Assembly (NCBI GenBank): GCA_002733765.1
Contig: NVWU01000008.1
Span: 150,547 to 214,546, forward strand
Direction of reading: 5' to 3'
DNA from: Colwellia sp.
Lineage (GTDB): Bacteria > Pseudomonadota > Gammaproteobacteria > Enterobacterales > Alteromonadaceae
Length of the DNA: 64,000 nt
The notes under the pieces are model-generated. The model was not told the origin of the DNA and made no database searches. It was given only the letters and a program-made list of their open reading frames with translations. Shown here one piece after another: positions 38,951-47,858 of the stretch. Positions within the stretch are counted from its first letter, which is position 1. The number at the start of each line of letters is the position of its first letter. The position numbers were made by a program, and so were the translations under genes.

Positions 38951-40378
38951 ATTATCAAACGCGTCATCAATTTATGTAAAAAGGTTTTTAGTAAAAAATC
39001 CAATAAAAAAGCTAAAGCAACTGAAGTAGTATCTACACTAGAACAACCGATAGTTTTATCTCGAAGTCAACATCCTGTTTCTAGACAATTACTTAGTCCA
39101 AGCGCTTTAAAAGTACTATATCGCTTAAATAAAGGCGGCTATGATGCTTACCTAGTGGGTGGCGGTGTCCGTGATATTTTATTAGGTTTGAAACCAAAAG
39201 ATTTTGATATTGCCACAAATGCCACACCTGATGAAATCAAAGCATTGTTTCGGAACTGTCGCTTGATTGGTCGCCGCTTTCGTTTAGCGCATATTGTTTT
39301 TGGTCGAGAAATTATTGAAGTGGCAACCTTTCGTGGCCACCACGACAATGCGACAGAACAAGAAAAAAGCTGTAAGAAAACCTCAAAGCAAAGTGAACAT
39401 GGCATGTTACTGCGTGACAATATTTACGGCACCATAGACGAAGATGCCGAGCGCCGTGATTTCACCATCAATGCTCTGTACTACTCTACTAAAGATTTTA
39501 AAGTGTATGATTTTGCCAATGGCATTAAAGATATTGAAGATAAAATCATCCGCTTAATTGGTGACCCCGAAACTCGCTATCGTGAAGATCCTGTACGCAT
39601 GTTACGCGCCATTCGTTTTGCCACCAAGCTTGATATGCAAATATCACCTGAGACTAGCGCGCCCATTAAAGAGCTGTCAACATTAATGGCTAACATACCT
39701 GCTGCCCGCATGTTTGAAGAGTTTTTGAAGCTATTTATTGCTGGTAAAGCAGTCGCTAACTATGAACAACTGCGCAGTTATAATTTATTTACTTACTTCT
39801 TTCCTGCTGTTGAACAAGAACTCAATAACAATAACCAACTGCTTGAACGTTTTATCATGCTCGCCATGGAAAACACGGATAATCGCATTAACAATGAACA
39901 ACGTGTTACACCAGCCTTTTTGTTCGCCGCAATGCTTTGGTATCCACTACAAAAACATATCCAACAAATTAATATCAATAATCAACTTGCTCCTCAAGAT
40001 GCTTTTTTTGCGGCATTAAGTGAAATAATGCCTGAGCAACAGCGAAGTATCGCTATTCCTAAGCGTTTTCAAGGGGTAATGAAAGATATTTGGATTTTAC
40101 AAGATAAACTCGCTCGCCGTGAAGGTAAACGCGCCTTTAAAAGCTTTGAACATCCTAAGTTTAGAGCGGGTTATGACTTTTTGTTATTACGAGCAGAAAT
40201 TGAAAACACACCAGCTTTAATTGAACTAGCTAAATGGTGGACTGATTTTCAAACAGTATCAAATGATGCTCGCATGCAAATGATTAAAAGTATTAAAGTC
40301 TCACCGAGTAGTAAGCGTCGCACGCCAAGAAAACGCAAAAAACCAACCGAGAGTAGCACTACTTCAAGCGCCGAATAA
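38951..40378 (+). CDS. pcnB: Poly(A) polymerase I, AUU start codon
   Basis: PcnB adds poly(A) tails to RNA and so promotes decay. The frame is open from 38939, but it contains no ATG, GTG or TTG upstream of the catalytic core except TTA/TTT-type codons. Homology to E. coli PcnB begins exactly at ATT 38951. The residues that follow (I-K-R-V-I-N-L-C-K-K-V-F-S) align with E. coli F-T-R-V-A-N-F-C-R-K-V-L-S, whose start codon is known to be AUU. AAGGT lies just upstream. The core has AYLVGGGVRDILLGLKPKDF and FDIATNATP with the catalytic Asp pair, FRNCRLIGRRFRLAHIVF, and RRDFTINALYY. The tail is basic (RRTPRKRKKP). Length is 475 residues. A GTG-initiated version at 39155 would lose essential sequence. 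Confidence 0.92.
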   Translation: MIKRVINLCKKVFSKKSNKKAKATEVVSTLEQPIVLSRSQHPVSRQLLSPSALKVLYRLNKGGYDAYLVGGGVRDILLGLKPKDFDIATNATPDEIKALFRNCRLIGRRFRLAHIVFGREIIEVATFRGHHDNATEQEKSCKKTSKQSEHGMLLRDNIYGTIDEDAERRDFTINALYYSTKDFKVYDFANGIKDIEDKIIRLIGDPETRYREDPVRMLRAIRFATKLDMQISPETSAPIKELSTLMANIPAARMFEEFLKLFIAGKAVANYEQLRSYNLFTYFFPAVEQELNNNNQLLERFIMLAMENTDNRINNEQRVTPAFLFAAMLWYPLQKHIQQININNQLAPQDAFFAALSEIMPEQQRSIAIPKRFQGVMKDIWILQDKLARREGKRAFKSFEHPKFRAGYDFLLLRAEIENTPALIELAKWWTDFQTVSNDARMQMIKSIKVSPSSKRRTPRKRKKPTESSTTSSAE

Positions 40379-40383
40379 AGACT

Positions 40384-40899
40384 ATGCACCCCAACACCAC
40401 AATTGCATATATTGGCTTAGGTAGTAATTTAGCTGAGCCAATTAAACAGGTGCAAGCCGCTATTGAAGCACTTAAGAAGTTAGCACAAAGCCACGTAATT
40501 AAGGTGTCGTCATTATACCTGAGTAAGCCTATGGGACCTCAGGATCAAGACGACTATATTAACGCAGTTATAGCACTTGAAACAAAACTCACGCCCCTTG
40601 AGTTACTTGATACCTTACAAAGTATTGAAAATAAAGCAGGCAGAGTACGTAAAGAAAATCGTTGGGGCGCGCGTATTTTAGATCTCGACATTATATTGTT
40701 TGGTAACGAAATAATTAACACTGAACGTCTTATTGTGCCGCATTATGGCATGAAAACACGTGAGTTTGTCTTATTACCTTTAGCCGAGATTGCGACCGAC
40801 TTAATGCTACCCTCTTTAGTCGCTGCAGACAGAGAAAGTGTAAATGTTTTGAGCCAAAATATTGCTAATAACGCCATGATAAAGCTACAGCTAAACTGA
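40384..40899 (+). CDS. folK: 2-amino-4-hydroxy-6-hydroxymethyldihydropteridine pyrophosphokinase
   Basis: HPPK transfers pyrophosphate from ATP to the pterin in folate synthesis. The 171-residue product has AYIGLGSNLAEPIKQVQAAI, SSLYLSKPMGPQDQDDYINA, and the metal-binding WGARILDLDIILFGN. VPHYGMKTREFVLLPLAEI is also typical. It starts 5 nt after the pcnB stop, as in the conserved pcnB-folK pair. Confidence 0.96.
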   Translation: MHPNTTIAYIGLGSNLAEPIKQVQAAIEALKKLAQSHVIKVSSLYLSKPMGPQDQDDYINAVIALETKLTPLELLDTLQSIENKAGRVRKENRWGARILDLDIILFGNEIINTERLIVPHYGMKTREFVLLPLAEIATDLMLPSLVAADRESVNVLSQNIANNAMIKLQLN

Positions 40900-41022
40900 A
40901 CGAATATTGCAGTTAAAAAAAAATTATGCCAAAGTAGCCTGCTCGAGCAATGACTCAAAGTAATTATAACAACCAGTTATCTTAAAAATAAGACTTAAAA
41001 TAGATACCTCATTGGAACTACT

Positions 41023-41817
41023 ATGGCTAAAACAACCACATCAACCTTGTTAAAAATGAAACAACAAGGCGAAAAAATATCTACTATTACCGCCTATGAT
41101 GCTAGCTTTGCCAAGCTATTCGATCAAGCAGGTATACACGCCATTTTAATTGGTGACTCCCTTGGTATGGTTTTACAAGGCCAAGATGACACGCTACCAG
41201 TCAGTATTGAACATATGGTTTATCATACCCAATGTGTCAAACGTGGCGTCGAGAACACCTTAATCATCAGTGATATGCCTTTCATGAGCTACGCTAATGT
41301 CGAGCAAACCTTAACCAATGCCGCTAAATTAATGCAAGCTGGCGCTAGTGTGGTAAAGATGGAGGGTGGTGCGTGGCTGGCTGACACGATAAAAGCCTTG
41401 GTTGAACGAGGTATTCCTGTATGCGCCCATTTGGGTTTAACACCTCAATCAGTCAATGTATTTGGCGGTTTTAAAGTACAAGGCCGTGATGATACCCAAG
41501 CACAACAAATGATCAAAGATGCCCAAGCGTTAGAAGCCGCTGGCGCACAATTACTCGTACTGGAGTGTATTCCAGCTCCGTTGGGTAAAGCGATATCAGA
41601 AGCAATTACTATTCCAACGATAGGTATTGGCGCAGGTAAAGATACCGACGGGCAAATACTGGTAATGCATGATGCTTTAGGTATTTCTTGTAGTTATATG
41701 CCTAAATTTTCTCGAAATTTTTTACAAGAAACTGGCGACATTAAAAAATCTATTGAATTATATATCAGTGAAGTAAGCCTAGGTAATTTCCCCGGCGAAG
41801 ATCATATATTTAAATAG
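41023..41817 (+). CDS. panB: 3-methyl-2-oxobutanoate hydroxymethyltransferase
   Basis: PanB makes ketopantoate from ketoisovalerate and methylene-tetrahydrofolate in pantothenate synthesis. The 264-residue protein has [40 protein letters not shown] with the metal-binding Asp, and [37 protein letters not shown] and [18 protein letters not shown] follow. It lies upstream of panC and downstream of folK. Confidence 0.96.
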   Translation: MAKTTTSTLLKMKQQGEKISTITAYDASFAKLFDQAGIHAILIGDSLGMVLQGQDDTLPVSIEHMVYHTQCVKRGVENTLIISDMPFMSYANVEQTLTNAAKLMQAGASVVKMEGGAWLADTIKALVERGIPVCAHLGLTPQSVNVFGGFKVQGRDDTQAQQMIKDAQALEAAGAQLLVLECIPAPLGKAISEAITIPTIGIGAGKDTDGQILVMHDALGISCSYMPKFSRNFLQETGDIKKSIELYISEVSLGNFPGEDHIFK

Positions 41818-41872
41818 TTTAGAGTTTCAGGCACAAACTATAAAGTAAAAATAAATTCCGTAAGAGATATAG

Positions 41873-42727
41873 ATGAAAACAGTTGAAAGTATAAAAGATT
41901 TACGTGAACAAGTTAAATCATGGCGTATGCAAGGCCTCACCATTGCTTTTGTACCTACCATGGGCAATTTACACGAAGGGCATTTGGCTTTAGTTAAAGC
42001 CGCTCATCGCCACGCCGATAAAGTCATTGCGAGTATTTTCGTAAACCCAATGCAGTTCGGTTTAAGTGAAGACATTGCTAATTATCCAAGAACATTAGCG
42101 CAAGACAAAGCGAGCTTGATAGAGGTTGATACTGACTTATTATTTACCCCTACCGCAGATATTATTTATCCAAAGGGCTTTGGTGAGAATAGCTATGTTG
42201 AAGTGCCTAATATTTCTAATCTCTATTGTGGTGCCAGCCGACCAGGGCATTTTCGCGGTGTCGCGACAATAGTTTGTAAATTATTTAATTTAGTTCAACC
42301 TGATAGCGCTTGTTTTGGCTCAAAAGATTATCAACAATTGCAAGTCATTCAAACTATGGTTGAAGACTTATCCATGCCAGTCGACATTATTCCAGTAGAA
42401 ATTATTCGTGAAAAATCAGGTTTAGCAATGAGTTCACGTAATGGTTACTTAACACCTGAAGAGCTCGCAATAGCACCTGCGCTTTATCAGACTCTACAAT
42501 GGTTGAATACTGAATTGCGTAAAAGCCATCAACCAAGAGACTATGCCGCACTTATAATGCAAGCGAGTGAAAAAATTGATAATGCCGGTTTAAAAACTGA
42601 TTATATTAATTTATGTCACGCGAAAACATTAGCGCCAGCAACATCAAATGACAAAAATATAGTTATTTTAGCTGCGGCTTATTTAGGTAAAGCAAGATTA
42701 ATCGATAACATGCCTGTTACTTTGTAG
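41873..42727 (+). CDS. panC: Pantoate-beta-alanine ligase
   Basis: PanC condenses pantoate with beta-alanine through a pantoyl-adenylate. The 284-residue protein has FVPTMGNLHEGHLALVKAAH (HIGH-like), SIFVNPMQFGLSEDIANYPR, FRGVATIVCKLFNLVQPDSA, and FGSKDYQQLQVIQTMVEDL, with the KMSKS-like loop in GLAMSSRNGYLTPEE. It is 55 bp downstream of panB. panD is not in the window. Confidence 0.96.
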   Translation: MKTVESIKDLREQVKSWRMQGLTIAFVPTMGNLHEGHLALVKAAHRHADKVIASIFVNPMQFGLSEDIANYPRTLAQDKASLIEVDTDLLFTPTADIIYPKGFGENSYVEVPNISNLYCGASRPGHFRGVATIVCKLFNLVQPDSACFGSKDYQQLQVIQTMVEDLSMPVDIIPVEIIREKSGLAMSSRNGYLTPEELAIAPALYQTLQWLNTELRKSHQPRDYAALIMQASEKIDNAGLKTDYINLCHAKTLAPATSNDKNIVILAAAYLGKARLIDNMPVTL

Positions 42728-42803
42728 TTCAGATCATTAATGGGTATGGATATGTTAATTATATTTCTACCCATAATAAAGAAAATGAACTAGTTTTATG
42801 GCC

Positions 42804-43112
42804 TTAGTATGTAACTGTGACCTCTAAAGCTCTTTCAGTACGACACTCATATGAACCCATTTCGAATTCTCGGCAATTCCAAGGACGATGCTCATAAATC
42901 GAACACATATAAGTATCACGATCTAAAGCTGAACACCAGCCATCATCTAAACGTCGCATCGTTTCACCGCCCCATTGATCAATAGCAATATGTTGGTAAG
43001 GAACGCCAGTGTCGGTCACAAGTAAAACTTCTAAGCGACAGCAACAAGCCTGACAGCTTGAACAGGTGACTTCTGGTTCTGGTACCTTTCTAATATTAAT
43101 AACGAGACACAT
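42804..43112 (-). CDS. YkgJ family cysteine-cluster protein
   Basis: This protein of about 102 residues has a Cys-rich pattern typical of YkgJ/CxxCxxCC proteins that likely bind metal or an Fe-S cluster: VTCSSCQACCCRLEVLL, then DGWCSALDRDTYMCSIYEHR and PWNCREFEMGSYECRTE. The ATG at 43112 is preferred to an upstream TTG at 43118. It is a single gene convergent with panC. Function is unknown. Confidence 0.85.
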   Translation of the reverse strand: MCLVINIRKVPEPEVTCSSCQACCCRLEVLLVTDTGVPYQHIAIDQWGGETMRRLDDGWCSALDRDTYMCSIYEHRPWNCREFEMGSYECRTERALEVTVTY

Positions 43113-43321
43113 CAGCAAATAGAATAATGGTGCATTTTACCCTAAGTAGACCATATTCTACATTGATTTCGATAGCGATTAAGACACTAAAACTTGAAGT
43201 AATTATAGGGCGAAGTAATTGTTAGCTAAAAACGGAGCTTAACTCTCTGCTGTGTTGCGCTTTTCAGTCTATTTAACCTTAACTCTGATTAACATATTGA
43301 TAGTTTTGGTAATAACAAAGC

Positions 43322-43361
43322 GGTATTACCTACCCAATAACTAGTTATTGGTAGTAATGCC
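43322..43361. other. Imperfect 40-nt hairpin in the YkgJ-GFA gap
   Basis: The 326-base gap 43113-43438 has no gene. Within it, GGTATTACC..CCAATAACT and AGTTATTGG..AGTAATGCC form an imperfect hairpin centred on the perfect 18-nt palindrome CCAATAACTAGTTATTGG (43334-43351). It lies 78 bp past the GFA-protein stop. It lacks a U-run, so it may be an operator or a 3'-end stabiliser rather than a terminator. Confidence 0.45.
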
Positions 43362-43438
43362 AACAATGATAGCGCCTAAAATAGCTTATTGAGTAACTTT
43401 ACTTATCCAGAGTTGAGGTTATTTATAGCCATTCAGCT

Positions 43439-43852
43439 TTAATGCCCTGCAAAATAAGCCATAATCTCAGCGGTGGTCATTTCTTTTGTTTCATTTGCAA
43501 AGCAGTAATAACTAGGTCGCATATCACTAAAGTACTGCATATCCATTTCTAAGCCTTTCAACTTTGGAAACAGGCCTACTGGCATATTATATTCACCCGT
43601 ATCTTTAAACTTATAAAACAAATGAGTGCCACATTCAGTACAAAATCCACGAGATGCCCAAGATGATGATTGGTATATTTTAATGTTATCACTGCCTTCA
43701 ATGTTAACTTTAGTGCCACATTTCACCGCAAAGAACGGAGCCCCACCCCAAGTTCTACATGACTGGCAATGACACACAGTAAACTTAGGATTAACCTCTT
43801 CTGCAATAATTTTAACAGCGCCGCAAAGGCAGCTTGTTTCGGAATGAGACAT
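43439..43852 (-). CDS. GFA/CENP-V family zinc-binding protein
   Basis: This 137-residue protein is of the GFA (glutathione-dependent formaldehyde-activating-like) fold. The zinc ligands are in TSCLCGAVKI, FTVCHCQSCRTWGGAPF and RGFCTECGTHLFYKF. The ATG at 43852 is set by a strong AAGGTGATC Shine-Dalgarno; the in-frame GTG at 43861 lies within that site. Most family members have no proven activity. Confidence 0.9.
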   Translation of the reverse strand: MSHSETSCLCGAVKIIAEEVNPKFTVCHCQSCRTWGGAPFFAVKCGTKVNIEGSDNIKIYQSSSWASRGFCTECGTHLFYKFKDTGEYNMPVGLFPKLKGLEMDMQYFSDMRPSYYCFANETKEMTTAEIMAYFAGH

Positions 43853-44013
43853 ATAGATCACCTTTTAATTTATAATAAGTGTAATACCTAAAATAGTAGG
43901 CAATTAGAACGGACAAAAGACGATGAAATTTTATCTTTTTTTAACCAATTGTTTTAAAAAATAGAAACGGAACCAAGAACTCCCTAAATGATCCCGTATT
44001 ATTACAACTTAAC

Positions 44014-44742
44014 TTAATCAACTTCTAGATCAAATACAGCACTTACCGAAGAGGAAAATACAATATTCTTTTTCAAATATTTACCCGGTTTAGACTGTTT
44101 ATTATACCTAACTCCTGAAACCGTCATTCTTTCAATATCACCGTTAGCACCATAAGCATTCCGAAATTGATTAGAAGAAGAGTTAATACTGTAAATATGG
44201 CCTAATTTGGCACCGAACGCAGTAGCCAAAGACTCTCCTTTTTGTTTCGCATCTTTAACTGCTAACGCTAAAACTTCACTTTTTAGAGATTCTTCTTTAG
44301 AAGACTTAAACTCTACATTGCTGATTTTATTAATATTAACTTTAAGTGCGAAATCCATAAAAGCACTTAACTTTTTGATATCCTTGAATGTCACCGTTAA
44401 GTTTCTATTTGCACTATAACCAGATAAAATCTCTTTACCATTTTTATCACGATGATAACGAGGTCGCGTAGAGATGCTTGAAGCAGAAACGTTTTCTTCA
44501 TCAATATCAAACTGACTAAGTCCATCGATGAAATTATTAACTCTATCATCAACATCCTTTTTTGCTTGAGAGCTTTTAGTTTTCGAACTCTCAACTGCCA
44601 GAGAGACGACTACGATGTCAGGCTTAGCTTTTAGCTGTGCTTTACCAATAATTGATATATGACGGTTTTCCGGTAATGGTGTATTAGCATTGACCAAAAA
44701 AGAACACGTCAATAAAGTAATAATGCTTAGATATTTCATCAA
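44014..44742 (-). CDS. SIMPL domain (DUF541) periplasmic protein
   Basis: The 242-residue product has a signal peptide (MKYLSIITLLTCSFLVNANT). The mature part has the SIMPL pattern: ISIIGKAQLKAKPDIVVVSL near the start, GYSANRNLTVTFKDIKKLSA in the middle, and KDAKQKGESLATAFGAKLGH later. It ends in FSSSVSAVFDLEVD. These are oxidative-stress-associated or outer-membrane-associated proteins (YggE-like). It is monocistronic, with about 230 bp of empty DNA upstream. Confidence 0.85.
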   Translation of the reverse strand: MMKYLSIITLLTCSFLVNANTPLPENRHISIIGKAQLKAKPDIVVVSLAVESSKTKSSQAKKDVDDRVNNFIDGLSQFDIDEENVSASSISTRPRYHRDKNGKEILSGYSANRNLTVTFKDIKKLSAFMDFALKVNINKISNVEFKSSKEESLKSEVLALAVKDAKQKGESLATAFGAKLGHIYSINSSSNQFRNAYGANGDIERMTVSGVRYNKQSKPGKYLKKNIVFSSSVSAVFDLEVD

Positions 44743-44973
44743 ACTTCCTTGTGATTACAACGCTGCAATAAGCAGCTAAAAAGGTTGGCTAAAATATGAG
44801 AATAGAACACAGCCAACTGATGTGAACTTTCCCTTATTAACTACAAAAATAATAACACAAGCTTGGAAATTAGCCATAGCCCTTTGGATTACCTTTAAAA
44901 ATAGTACACTTTGTTGGCAATGACTTCAAAGGTAACAAAACGACAAAAGTAACAGAACTAAAATCAACGAACT

Positions 44974-45252
44974 CTAGTGAGTACCATGCTCATCATGCAA
45001 TTCAATATTTAGCTCTAACACATTTAAATCACCATCTTTTTTATCCAGATTTATCGAAAAACTTTCATCCGATACTTTAATGTATTTACGTAAAACCTTA
45101 AGAATATCTGCCGTTAGTTCTGGTAAATAATCGGGCTGTTTATTTCGACTATTACGCTCATGCGCAACAATAATTTGCAGACGTTCTTTGGCTTTAGAAG
45201 CCGTTGTTACCTGCTTTCCTTTTTTACGTAAAAAATAATCAAGTAATGCCAC
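44974..45252 (-). CDS. minE: Cell division topological specificity factor MinE
   Basis: MinE stimulates MinD ATPase and drives pole-to-pole oscillation. The true start is GTG at 45252, giving MALLDYFLRKKGKQVTTASK and a 92-residue protein. GGAGGT lies directly upstream and overlaps the end of minD. KERLQIIVAHERNSRNKQPD is the MinD-binding/anti-MinCD region, and ILKVLRKYIKVSDE belongs to the topological domain. A longer frame back to 45294 lies inside minD and is rejected. It is 1 nt after the minD stop. Confidence 0.95.
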   Translation of the reverse strand: MALLDYFLRKKGKQVTTASKAKERLQIIVAHERNSRNKQPDYLPELTADILKVLRKYIKVSDESFSINLDKKDGDLNVLELNIELHDEHGTH

Positions 45253-45253
45253 A

Positions 45254-46063
45254 TTAACCTCCAAACAAACGACTAAGAATGCTTTTTTTCTCAACAGTTA
45301 AAAATCTAAATTCAACTGTTTCACCTAAAAGACGTTCAATAACATCCTGATAGGCTTTTCCTGCATCACTTTCAGTATCTAAAATTACTGGCTCACCTGC
45401 ATTCGATGCCTTAAGTACCGCTTGTGATTCTGGAATAACGCCTAGCAAGGGTATTGAGAGAATATCTTCAACATCCTCGACACTTAACATTTCACCTTCT
45501 GCTACGCGTTTAGGTGAGTAACGTGTTAATAATAAATGTTCTTTTATTGGCTCTAACCCAAGTTCAGCTCTACGTGAGCGACTTGCTAACATACCTAAAA
45601 TGCGATCAGAATCACGTACTGATGATACTTCAGGATTGGTGGTTACTATGGCTTCATCAGCATAATAAAGCGCCATCATAGCGCCAGCTTCAATACCTGC
45701 TGGTGAATCACACACGATAAAATCATACATTTCACCAAGCTCTTCTAGCACCTTACCAACATTTTCTTTGTTTAACGCATCTTTATCACGTGTTTGCGAA
45801 GCGGGTAATATAGATAAACTCTTAACACGCTTATCTTTAATTAACGCCTGATTTAAGGTTGCTTCACCGTTGATCACATTGACAAAGTCGTAAACAACGC
45901 GACGTTCACAACCCATGATCAAATCAAGATTTCGTAAGCCGATATCGAAATCAATTAAGACTACTTTATGTCCTTTTAACGCTAAACCAAGACCAATTGC
46001 AGCACTTGATGTAGTTTTACCAACACCGCCTTTTCCTGATGTAACCACTATTATTCGTGCCAT
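45254..46063 (-). CDS. minD: Septum site-determining ATPase MinD
   Basis: MinD is a membrane-binding ATPase of the ParA class. The deviant Walker A is VTSGKGGVGKTTSSAAIGLG, VVLIDFDIGLRNLDLIMG is the A' motif, and YDFIVCDSPAGIEAGAM is Walker B. The C-terminal amphipathic membrane-targeting helix is KKSILSRLFGG. Length is 269 residues. It is the middle gene of minC-minD-minE. Confidence 0.97.
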   Translation of the reverse strand: MARIIVVTSGKGGVGKTTSSAAIGLGLALKGHKVVLIDFDIGLRNLDLIMGCERRVVYDFVNVINGEATLNQALIKDKRVKSLSILPASQTRDKDALNKENVGKVLEELGEMYDFIVCDSPAGIEAGAMMALYYADEAIVTTNPEVSSVRDSDRILGMLASRSRRAELGLEPIKEHLLLTRYSPKRVAEGEMLSVEDVEDILSIPLLGVIPESQAVLKASNAGEPVILDTESDAGKAYQDVIERLLGETVEFRFLTVEKKSILSRLFGG

Positions 46064-46091
46064 TGACCGAATATCCTTTATAAGTTAATAA

Positions 46092-46811
46092 TTAAATAAG
46101 TTTTGATGACGTTAATTCGCTGTCAGTCAAATGAATATATACAGGTACACCCCAATGTTGCTCCATTGACTCACTCAGCCAATAGTTACCATTAATAGAG
46201 ACCAGTTCGGCCTCAAGATTTTGGCAATATATTTGCGCTTTATGATGACCTTTTGCACCAGCAATTGCTCTACCGCGTAACGAACCGTAGATATGAATAT
46301 TACCATCGGCAATAACTTCAGCTCCCGCTGAAACTGAGCCAATAACCACTAAATTTTGATCTTTAGCATAAATTTGCTGACCTGAGCGAATTTGCCCTCG
46401 GTGAACTTTGTCAGTATATAAATGACTTTGAGGTGTATCAGCTATTTTTTTAGTCTCTGTTGCGACGTTTTCTTCTGTAGCGTCAACTTTTTGTGAAGTA
46501 TTAACTTTTGCCGTATTAACAAAAGAAAAACCAAGCTCGCGAATAAGCTTGCGTTGCTCTTTCTCCACTGAGCCAGTGAAGCCAACAAAGGTAAAATTGA
46601 ATTCTTCAATTAATGTTTTTACCGCTTGATAATCAACTGAACACGCTAGTTGTTCAATATTAACCACCAGAGGAACTAGGTAAAAAAAATCGGGGGCTTG
46701 CGCAATTTTTGTTACTAAATCAGCTCGAATATCCGCTAATTTTGACGTTCTTAAATGTAAAACAGACAGAGTAAAACTTGATCCTTTAAATTCAATACTG
46801 GCATCAGCCAT
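46092..46811 (-). CDS. minC: Septum site-determining protein MinC
   Basis: MinC blocks FtsZ assembly away from midcell. The 239-residue protein has the N-terminal MinC_N domain ([20 protein letters not shown]) and a variable linker (about 105-135). The C-terminal beta-helix has [53 protein letters not shown] and [13 protein letters not shown]. It starts the minCDE operon, 28 bp upstream of minD. Confidence 0.95.
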   Translation of the reverse strand: MADASIEFKGSSFTLSVLHLRTSKLADIRADLVTKIAQAPDFFYLVPLVVNIEQLACSVDYQAVKTLIEEFNFTFVGFTGSVEKEQRKLIRELGFSFVNTAKVNTSQKVDATEENVATETKKIADTPQSHLYTDKVHRGQIRSGQQIYAKDQNLVVIGSVSAGAEVIADGNIHIYGSLRGRAIAGAKGHHKAQIYCQNLEAELVSINGNYWLSESMEQHWGVPVYIHLTDSELTSSKLI

Positions 46812-46939
46812 AATGAAGGTTTTCCTAAATATAATTTATCGAAACATAATGTTGTCAGTATTAGTGTCATCTTAATTAATCAACAACGACCATACTAAAA
46901 AAGTGAAAGTGTTTATGGGCTACTTTATTAATCCGTGTG

Positions 46940-47221
46940 CTATAGCACACTTTTCAATGTAGAAATTAAAGCATCCTGCCCATGTTGATAACGCTTAATT
47001 TCATTATTTGCCATCAATAATGAATAACTTAAATTAATTGATGCAACCAATAACGCGCGCTCGCTACTAGCCATACCCTTTTGTTGTTTAATGTCATTAC
47101 ACATAACAACGAGGTTGCTAGCCGCTTGCTTTAAATCTTCTGCTTGTTCAGCTGAGCAAGAAAACTGGTGCTGTTTACCCATAATTTCAATGCTGATCCC
47201 TATTGAGTCTTCAGCAAACAT
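46940..47221 (-). CDS. zapA: Cell division protein ZapA
   Basis: ZapA crosslinks FtsZ filaments at the Z-ring. The 93-residue protein has ISIEIMGKQHQFSCSAEQAE, LKQAASNLVVMCNDIKQQKG, then a helix SERALLVASINLSYSLLM. Its ATG overlaps the stop of the upstream coiled-coil gene by one base. minC lies 128 bp downstream. The 6S RNA gene often found after zapA is not seen in that short gap. Confidence 0.92.
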   Translation of the reverse strand: MFAEDSIGISIEIMGKQHQFSCSAEQAEDLKQAASNLVVMCNDIKQQKGMASSERALLVASINLSYSLLMANNEIKRYQHGQDALISTLKSVL

Positions 47222-47451
47222 TAACTCAGCTCTTCTACACTTTGTAACTTACCCAATAAGTTGGTTAATACATCGTTTGTTTGCGCTTGTTTTCCTTCAC
47301 CTTCAAGTATCTCAAGTTGCAATGTTTCATTTTCATCTACAAGTATTAATTTTTGTTGTTCAAGTTCTACTACTTTGCTTTGTAGCTGGTTATTTTTATC
47401 AATAATGCGTTCAATCAGTTGTTCGAGTTGAGGGAGAGTGTTTTCTAACAT
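47221..47451 (-). CDS. ZapB-like coiled-coil protein (TIGR02449 type)
   Basis: This is a 76-residue protein made almost entirely of heptad repeats (LEQLIERIIDKNNQLQSKVV, LEQQKLILVDENETLQLEIL). It matches the small coiled-coil proteins encoded upstream of zapA in many gammaproteobacteria. The TAATG overlap with zapA indicates coupling. A Z-ring role is inferred from context and resemblance to ZapB. Confidence 0.85.
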   Translation of the reverse strand: MLENTLPQLEQLIERIIDKNNQLQSKVVELEQQKLILVDENETLQLEILEGEGKQAQTNDVLTNLLGKLQSVEELS

Positions 47452-47858
47452 AAGGCGCTCTTGTTAACTGTAAATTTAAGGCCGCAAATTTAATCTAAAG
47501 TGAGGCAGAATGCTACTCTTTAGCACAATTATCGGCTTAATTTGTGTAACAATTGCCATCGTTAGATAAGATCAGGCAATTACGCTCAAAAAATGCACGT
47601 TAATTGAGGCTAACTCATAGGAAGAAATAGATTTAAAATAATAGTGAACATAGCAGCCAAGCGATGTTCCGTTATTATTTTAGCGATTTCACTCACTTTT
47701 GTGGTTTTATTTTACCGGTAACTGAGGTTATTAATTTTACTACCGTCTGATTCATTGACTTTTGATGTGTCTTTTACGCGTAAAATCATCCGATTTATAG
47801 AGCCTTAAATTTTAATAAAAGAGGAAATTGTCACTAACACTGATAGAGTGATACCCAA
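47452..47858. other. Intergenic region between zapB-like gene and lysR
   Basis: This is 407 bases without a supportable gene. It should contain the promoter of the zapB-like/zapA pair. In many relatives ygfB, pepP and ubiH lie divergently here, but instead the DNA runs into the catabolic island. I see no 6S RNA-like secondary structure and no tRNA. Confidence 0.5.

Noticed and set aside
38778..39029. An 83-codon frame between the SDR gene and pcnB
   Set aside because: It overlaps the SDR end and the start of pcnB in another frame, and the pcnB frame has clear homology from 38951.
39155..40378. pcnB starting at GTG 39155
   Set aside because: That GTG encodes the Val of the conserved LVGGGVRD core; a start there would remove conserved N-terminal sequence.
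46812..46939. 6S RNA gene after zapA
   Set aside because: The gap is only 128 bp and shows none of the long GC-rich stem expected of 6S RNA.
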